Origin: Bacteroidota bacterium
GTDB lineage: Bacteria; Bacteroidota; Bacteroidia; Sphingobacteriales; Sphingobacteriaceae
Direction of reading: 5' to 3'
Length of the DNA: 64,000 nt
NCBI GenBank assembly: GCA_023450085.1
Contig: JAEXHI010000012.1
Span: 83,073-147,072 of the forward strand
In this document: in pieces, positions 60,133 through 64,000 of the stretch
Numbering within the stretch: position 1 is the first letter of the stretch
How the letters are laid out: each line of letters opens with the position of its first letter
Translations under genes and position numbers: made by a program
The notes under the pieces: generated by a model
Told to the model about the DNA's origin: nothing
What the model saw: only the letters and a program-made list of their open reading frames with translations
Databases searched by the model: none

Positions 60133-62280
60133 TTATCCTTGTGGAGCAGCAGGTGCCGACTCAGGCTTTGGTGGACGAGGCAATAAAACCTTACGAGAAA
60201 GTTTCATTTTACCTTGTTTGTCGATATCCAACAATTTCACCTCAATAATATCACCTTCTTTAAGCACACCGTCCATGGTTTCCAAACGTTTCCAATCAAT
60301 TTCAGAAATGTGTAACAAACCATCTTTACCTGGCATAATTTCTACGAAAGCACCAAACGGCATGATTGATTTTACTTTACCTGTGTAAACCTCACCAATT
60401 TCTGGTTTAGCAGCAATGGCACGGATACGACCAACAGCAGCATCAATAGCAGCTTTATTGTCAGCAAATACCTCTACGATACCTTTACCATCAACCTCTT
60501 CGATAGAGATAGAAGCACCAGTTTCACGTTGCATTTCTTGGATAATTTTACCACCTGGGCCAATTACCGCACCAATAAATTCTTTATCGATAGTTAACGA
60601 AACGATACGTGGAGCGTGTGGCTTCATATCTGCAGCAGGCTCAGAAATCGTTTTGTCCATTTCACCTAAAATGTGTAAACGACCATCTTTTGCTTGCAAT
60701 AATGCTTTCGTTAATACTTCGTAAGAAAGACCATTGATTTTCAAGTCCATTTGACAAGCTACTATACCATTTTTAGTACCCGTAACTTTAAAGTCCATGT
60801 CACCCAAGTGATCCTCATCACCTAAAATATCTGAAAGGATAGCATATTTACCTGATTTTTCATCGGTAATTAATCCCATCGCGATACCAGATACTGGCGC
60901 TTTGATTTTAATACCTGCATCCATTAATGCTAAAGTACCTGCACAAACCGTTGCCATTGAAGAAGAACCGTTAGATTCTAAAATATCAGAAACGATACGA
61001 ATAGTGTAAGGGTTATCAGCACCTGTAGGCAATACTTTCTTTAAAGAACGCATTGCTAAGTTACCGTGACCAACCTCTCTACGACCAACACCTCTATTTG
61101 GTCTTACTTCACCAGTTGAGAAACCAGGGAAGTTATAGTGCAATAAGAACTTGTTATAACCATTGATGAAAGCACCATCAATCATTTGCTCATCATCTTT
61201 GCTACCTAAAGTAACCGAAGTTAATGATTGCGTTTCACCACGAGTAAATACCGATGAACCGTGAGCTGCAGGCAAGTAACCTACTTCGCTCCAAATTGGA
61301 CGAATTTGAGTAGTGGTACGACCATCTAAACGAATACCTTCATCTAACAATAAGTTACGTACGGCATCATATTGTACATCATGATAGTAATGCTTAGCTA
61401 AAGCCTTAGTTAAATCTTCAGTATCTTCAGGGAAAGCATCTAAAATTTCGTTAATGATAGCTGTAAAGCCTTCAGAACGCTCATCTTTACCTAAACCAGA
61501 TTTAGCGATAGCATAAACTCTATCATAAGTCTCTGCGTAGATTCTTTCTTTTAAAGCCTCATCATGGTCTTCGTGGTTATATTCACGTTTTACTGTTTTA
61601 CCAGTCGCTTCAGTTAATTCTACTTGAATAGCACATTGAACTTTAATGGCATCATGGGCGAATTTCAATGCCTCAACCATTTCGTCCTCTTGAATTTCAT
61701 CAGCCTCACCTTCTACCATCACGATATCGTTAGCAGAACCAGCAACCACAAATTCTAAAGTAGCTCTTTCTAAATCACTTAAGTAAGGGTTAATTACCAA
61801 CTTACCATCAATTTTCGCTACACGAACTTCTGAAATCGGTCCATTGAAAGGAATATCCGAAACAGAAAGCGCTGCCGAAGCTGCCAAACCAGCTAAGCAG
61901 TCAGGCATGATATTTTTATCCGCTGAAATCAAGCTAATCATTACCTGTGTATCAGCATGGTAATCTTCTGGGAATAACGGACGTAAAGCCCTATCTACCA
62001 AACGAGAAATCAATACCTCGTAATCAGATAATTTAGCCTCACGACGTAAGAAACCGCCTGGGATACGACCAGTAGCAGCATATTTTTCTTGGTAATCTAC
62101 CGATAATGGTAAGAAATCAGTACCAGGTTTAGCACCTACGGTTGATACTACTGTTGCCAACAACATGGTATCGCCCATTTTCACCACTACCGAACCATCA
62201 GCTTGTTTAGCTAATTTACCAGTCTCAATTTCAACAATTCTTCCATCGCCCAAGTCGAACGATTTTTTTATTACATTCAT
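60133..62280 (-). CDS. pnp: Polyribonucleotide nucleotidyltransferase (PNPase)
   Basis: 715 residues: two RNase PH-type domains (about 10-220 and 315-540, the second with the catalytic Asp cluster GDEDHLGDMDFKV), a KH domain (about 555-612: IDKEFIGAVIGPGGKIIQEM) and an S1 domain (about 625-690: GEVYTGKVKSIMPFGAFVEI). Ends in a short Pro-rich tail. It degrades RNA with phosphate and adds tails in 3' to 5' direction. It follows rpsO, the usual order in bacteria. A hairpin lies in its leader. Confidence 0.97.
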   Translation of the reverse strand: MNVIKKSFDLGDGRIVEIETGKLAKQADGSVVVKMGDTMLLATVVSTVGAKPGTDFLPLSVDYQEKYAATGRIPGGFLRREAKLSDYEVLISRLVDRALRPLFPEDYHADTQVMISLISADKNIMPDCLAGLAASAALSVSDIPFNGPISEVRVAKIDGKLVINPYLSDLERATLEFVVAGSANDIVMVEGEADEIQEDEMVEALKFAHDAIKVQCAIQVELTEATGKTVKREYNHEDHDEALKERIYAETYDRVYAIAKSGLGKDERSEGFTAIINEILDAFPEDTEDLTKALAKHYYHDVQYDAVRNLLLDEGIRLDGRTTTQIRPIWSEVGYLPAAHGSSVFTRGETQSLTSVTLGSKDDEQMIDGAFINGYNKFLLHYNFPGFSTGEVRPNRGVGRREVGHGNLAMRSLKKVLPTGADNPYTIRIVSDILESNGSSSMATVCAGTLALMDAGIKIKAPVSGIAMGLITDEKSGKYAILSDILGDEDHLGDMDFKVTGTKNGIVACQMDLKINGLSYEVLTKALLQAKDGRLHILGEMDKTISEPAADMKPHAPRIVSLTIDKEFIGAVIGPGGKIIQEMQRETGASISIEEVDGKGIVEVFADNKAAIDAAVGRIRAIAAKPEIGEVYTGKVKSIMPFGAFVEIMPGKDGLLHISEIDWKRLETMDGVLKEGDIIEVKLLDIDKQGKMKLSRKVLLPRPPKPESAPAAPQG

Positions 62281-62294
62281 CTAAAAAAAATTAT

Positions 62295-62320
62295 GGTGTG
62301 TTTCCTCTTTTTGCACACCT
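62295..62320 (-). promoter_or_regulatory. Hairpin in the pnp leader
   Basis: On the minus strand GGTGTG and CACACC (6 bp) around a 13-base purine-rich loop, ending about 15 bases before the ATG. In E. coli the pnp leader hairpin is cut by RNase III for autoregulation. This one is shorter, so the parallel is a suggestion only. Confidence 0.4.
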
Positions 62321-62352
62321 GAGTTTATATATACGTGTTTTGTTTGCAAAGC

Positions 62353-62384
62353 AAAAAAGCCACCCTTCTTTTGGATGGCTTTTA
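62353..62384 (-). terminator. Terminator between rpsO and pnp
   Basis: On the minus strand AAAAGCCATCC and GGGTGGCTTTTTT around a short loop with one G-U pair, 14 bases after the rpsO stop. If fully efficient, pnp needs its own promoter downstream of it. Confidence 0.82.
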
Positions 62385-62397
62385 TTGATAAAAGCTC

Positions 62398-62676
62398 TTA
62401 TTTGATGATATCTCTTAGCTCTAAAGCTTTGATGATAGCACGATAACGCCCAATATCTTTTTTGTAAAGATAAGCTAAAATACCACGACGTTTACCTACT
62501 AATTTTTGCAGTGCTAACTGAGTAGAGAAATCTTTACGATTTTTTTTCAAATGCTCTGTTAAGTGGGCAATACGGTAAGTGAACAATGCTACTTGACCTT
62601 CTGCAGAACCAGTGTTGGTTGCTACTTCGCCATGTTTTGCGAAAATTTCCGCTTTCTTTTCTGAACTTAAATACAT
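62398..62676 (-). CDS. rpsO: Ribosomal protein uS15
   Basis: 92 residues, all helical. MYLSSEKKAEIFAKHGEVAT, NTGSAEGQVALFTYRIAHLT, LQKLVGKRRGILAYLYKKDI. This is the small-subunit S15 protein that binds 16S rRNA helix 22 and drives platform assembly. Normal length (89 in E. coli). A promoter with TATCTTTG stands 45 bases before the ATG. Confidence 0.97.
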   Translation of the reverse strand: MYLSSEKKAEIFAKHGEVATNTGSAEGQVALFTYRIAHLTEHLKKNRKDFSTQLALQKLVGKRRGILAYLYKKDIGRYRAIIKALELRDIIK

Positions 62677-63021
62677 TACCTGAATAATATTAAAGTGTTT
62701 TTAAATTAATTAATTGCGTGCAAAGATAAGGTATTTTTCTGATTAGAGAAATTGTTGAATTGATTAATTGTCAAATTGTTTTGGTCTGTTAATCGTTGAA
62801 CTGTTTAATTGTTTAACTGATGCTTTCTTTTTGAAAATGAACATCATCAATACTTGGCAATTGTCCCGATTTATTTCGAGGTTACCTATTGCCATCCTTC
62901 TCTTTTGCCCTTGCTTAGTCACTACACTTTCTTCTACACAAACCTCACAGTTTTTTAAAACGTGCAAGGTTTCTTACTCCCAATAAAAATGAATTTATCT
63001 CCTTAGAAAAAACCGAGGAAG
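62677..63021. other. Gene-free 340-base interval upstream of rpsO
   Basis: No convincing frame on either strand. The 67-codon minus frame at 62764-62967 covers a degenerate palindrome (62941-62972) and lacks coding character. The rpsO promoter lies at the low end. Confidence 0.7.
62721..62728 (-). promoter_or_regulatory. Promoter -7 box of rpsO
   Basis: TATCTTTG on the minus strand matches TAnnTTTG. The expected TTG reads TTC 19 bases upstream. Initiation about 7 bases downstream leaves a leader of about 35-40 bases. Confidence 0.6.
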
Positions 63022-63498
63022 CTAGTCTTTTTTATTAATGCGCTCCAATTCTTGCACGTCTAATTGGTCTTTTATTCTATTAGTAGCCTTTTTATTTGAC
63101 AACAAATGGTTGTAATGCAAAAACTTCACTTCAAAATCATCAATGACATCAACGGTAGCCATGGCTAAATATTCATCATATTTTGTTTTATCCAAGCCTG
63201 GAATATCTGTCATCAAATCGGCATACATACCATCGTCCATCATTATTTCACAATAACCTGCAATAATTGGAGTATCCATCAGCATATCGTATCTCCCATA
63301 CCCCATTTCATCAATGGCCTCAATAAGGTTTTTACGGTTTTGCTTAGTATCCCTTAGGTATAAATCCAAATCGCCAGTAGCTCTACTGTAACCATATCTA
63401 TTTACGGCAAATCCCCCAACAATCAGATAATCAACATTGTGTTTTTGAAAAATGCTCAAAAGCAGCAACATTTCGGCACTTTCTTTATCAAAAGACAT
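63022..63498 (-). CDS. Nucleotidyltransferase-fold protein
   Basis: 158 residues. YLIVGGFAVNRYGYSRATGDLDLYL is the G-G-x12-D-x-D core of nucleotidyltransferases, with the metal-binding Asp pair in GDLDLYL (about 43-49) and a further acid near EVKFLHY (about 128). Similar one-domain proteins occur as toxins or antitoxins (MNT/AbiEii/MenT-like types), but also as housekeeping enzymes. It follows a tiny gene (63501-63707) by 2 bases, a spacing typical of two-gene toxin-antitoxin operons, and lies next to an IS3-type element. Confidence 0.78.
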   Translation of the reverse strand: MSFDKESAEMLLLLSIFQKHNVDYLIVGGFAVNRYGYSRATGDLDLYLRDTKQNRKNLIEAIDEMGYGRYDMLMDTPIIAGYCEIMMDDGMYADLMTDIPGLDKTKYDEYLAMATVDVIDDFEVKFLHYNHLLSNKKATNRIKDQLDVQELERINKKD

Positions 63499-63500
63499 CC

Positions 63501-63707
63501 CTAGCTATTTTTTGCTTTACGAATAAGAATCCCTTTACCTTGTGGTTCTTTTAACGGATTACCTCCGTTTAATTGAACAGAAATACGATTAAGCCGAAGT
63601 AATGCATAGAATTTTTGTTCAGCAGATTTACTTAAATACAGAACTTCCCGTTCTGCTAGTATGCTTTCACGGGGAATATCAATATCGTATATTTTTAACC
63701 TGCCCAT
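63501..63707 (-). CDS. Small partner gene of the nucleotidyltransferase
   Basis: 68 residues starting MGRLKIYDIDIPRESILAER, with a possible helix (SKSAEQKFYALLRLNRISVQ) and a basic Gly-rich end (PQGKGILIRKAKNS). No known family seen. Two bases from its stop to the downstream start suggests co-translation. If the pair is a toxin-antitoxin module, this would be the antitoxin or a regulator, but nothing in the sequence proves it. Confidence 0.6.
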   Translation of the reverse strand: MGRLKIYDIDIPRESILAEREVLYLSKSAEQKFYALLRLNRISVQLNGGNPLKEPQGKGILIRKAKNS

Positions 63708-63929
63708 ATTCCAAAAATACGAAATTATTGTCTACAATTACAAAGAACTTCCAAACCTCACAGGTTTTATTTCGTCGCCATTAGTCTCTCCTCTTTGTCC
63801 CCAGAATATTACCTGTAACTACAATTCGGTAGCGAAAGGTCTTGCAACACTAGAGATTCCTCCTATTGTCGGAATTGTAAAGGTTTAGTAATTCGGTAAC
63901 AGATTTGATTTTAGCTGGGCATTAATTTA
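63708..63929. other. Short gene-free stretch before the IS3-type end
   Basis: No coding frame. Contains one arm of the AACCTCACAGG repeat (about 63753-63767) and two GTAATTCGGTAAC-like or AATTCGGTAGC-like words (63823-63834 and 63889-63900) that could be part of the element end, but no inverted terminal repeat could be defined. Confidence 0.5.
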
Positions 63930-64000
63930 TTATTCTTTTTGATTTTCATTTTTAGCCATTTCAATCGGCGTTATCCCTCCTATTCCTTGGTGGGGCCTTT
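63930..64000 (-). pseudogene. C-terminal end of an IS3-type transposase, cut by window edge
   Basis: On the minus strand the frame entering at 64000 reads RPHQGIGGITPIEMA, then Lys/Asn/Glu-rich residues, and stops at 63930 (22 residues visible). R-P-H-Q-G-x-G-x-x-T-P-x-E is the end of the DDE integrase domain in IS3-family transposases (IS3/IS150 type). Only the tail lies in this window, so completeness cannot be judged. It may be an intact gene. The terminal repeat of the element was not identified in the 200 bases before it. Confidence 0.75.

Noticed and set aside
62764..62967. 67-codon minus-strand frame upstream of rpsO
   Set aside because: It covers a degenerate palindromic repeat, lacks any domain feature, and sits in an AT-rich promoter gap.

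Overview
The window looks like a chromosomal segment of a Sphingobacteriaceae-type Bacteroidota bacterium, most like Pedobacter. This is inferred from gene families, not from a database search. The evidence is an AT-rich genome with weak Shine-Dalgarno sequences, promoter boxes of the form TTG-N19-21-TAnnTTTG, a BatA-like protein, DUF4199 and DUF4142 proteins, a TonB-dependent receptor with a carboxypeptidase-regulatory-like N-terminus, a Bacteroidota-type LptD, and many dispersed palindromic intergenic repeats. No rRNA, tRNA, CRISPR array or prophage was seen.

Layout. 1-6.8 kb (minus strand): two family-2 glycosyltransferases (the first cut by the window edge), a DUF4199 membrane protein, an acidic unknown protein, a dihydroorotase homologue that has lost most of its metal ligands, and a BatA/vWA-like membrane protein. 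7.1-28.1 kb: a stress and genome-maintenance island. It holds a GH130 protein, LigD and Ku (non-homologous end joining), two paralogous HisKA_3 kinase/NarL regulator pairs, two DUF892 ferritin-like proteins, a PA2169-type four-helix protein, KTSC, DUF6496 and DUF4142 proteins, several small hydrophilic proteins, a GT4 glycosyltransferase fused to an alpha-helical domain facing a long GH130 protein, and a short-chain dehydrogenase. 28.2-39.0 kb: lipoproteins and sulfur amino-acid metabolism. A cystathionine-synthase-type enzyme and cysE-cysM lie here, and metY-metX-hom sits behind a SAM-I riboswitch that is followed by a Met/Cys-rich short ORF and a structured leader.

39.9-48.1 kb: an E2 acyltransferase, CinA, LptD, two tandem N-acetylmuramoyl-L-alanine amidases and an MCE/MlaD protein, mostly envelope maintenance. 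48.4-53.8 kb: RNase Z, a STAS protein, PurC, PhoH, a DUF62 SAM hydrolase-like enzyme, a monooxygenase-fold protein and two short or unknown proteins. 54.5-62.7 kb (minus strand): serA-serC, a TonB-dependent receptor directly behind rpe, pnp and rpsO. 63-64 kb: a nucleotidyltransferase with a tiny upstream partner, then the C-terminal end of an IS3-type transposase cut by the window edge.

The strongest points for follow-up are the composite met leader (riboswitch, Met/Cys-rich ORF, GNRA hairpin), the degenerate dihydroorotase, the GT4-fusion/GH130 module embedded in a two-component-controlled stress island, and a set of intergenic composite inverted-repeat elements present in both orientations.
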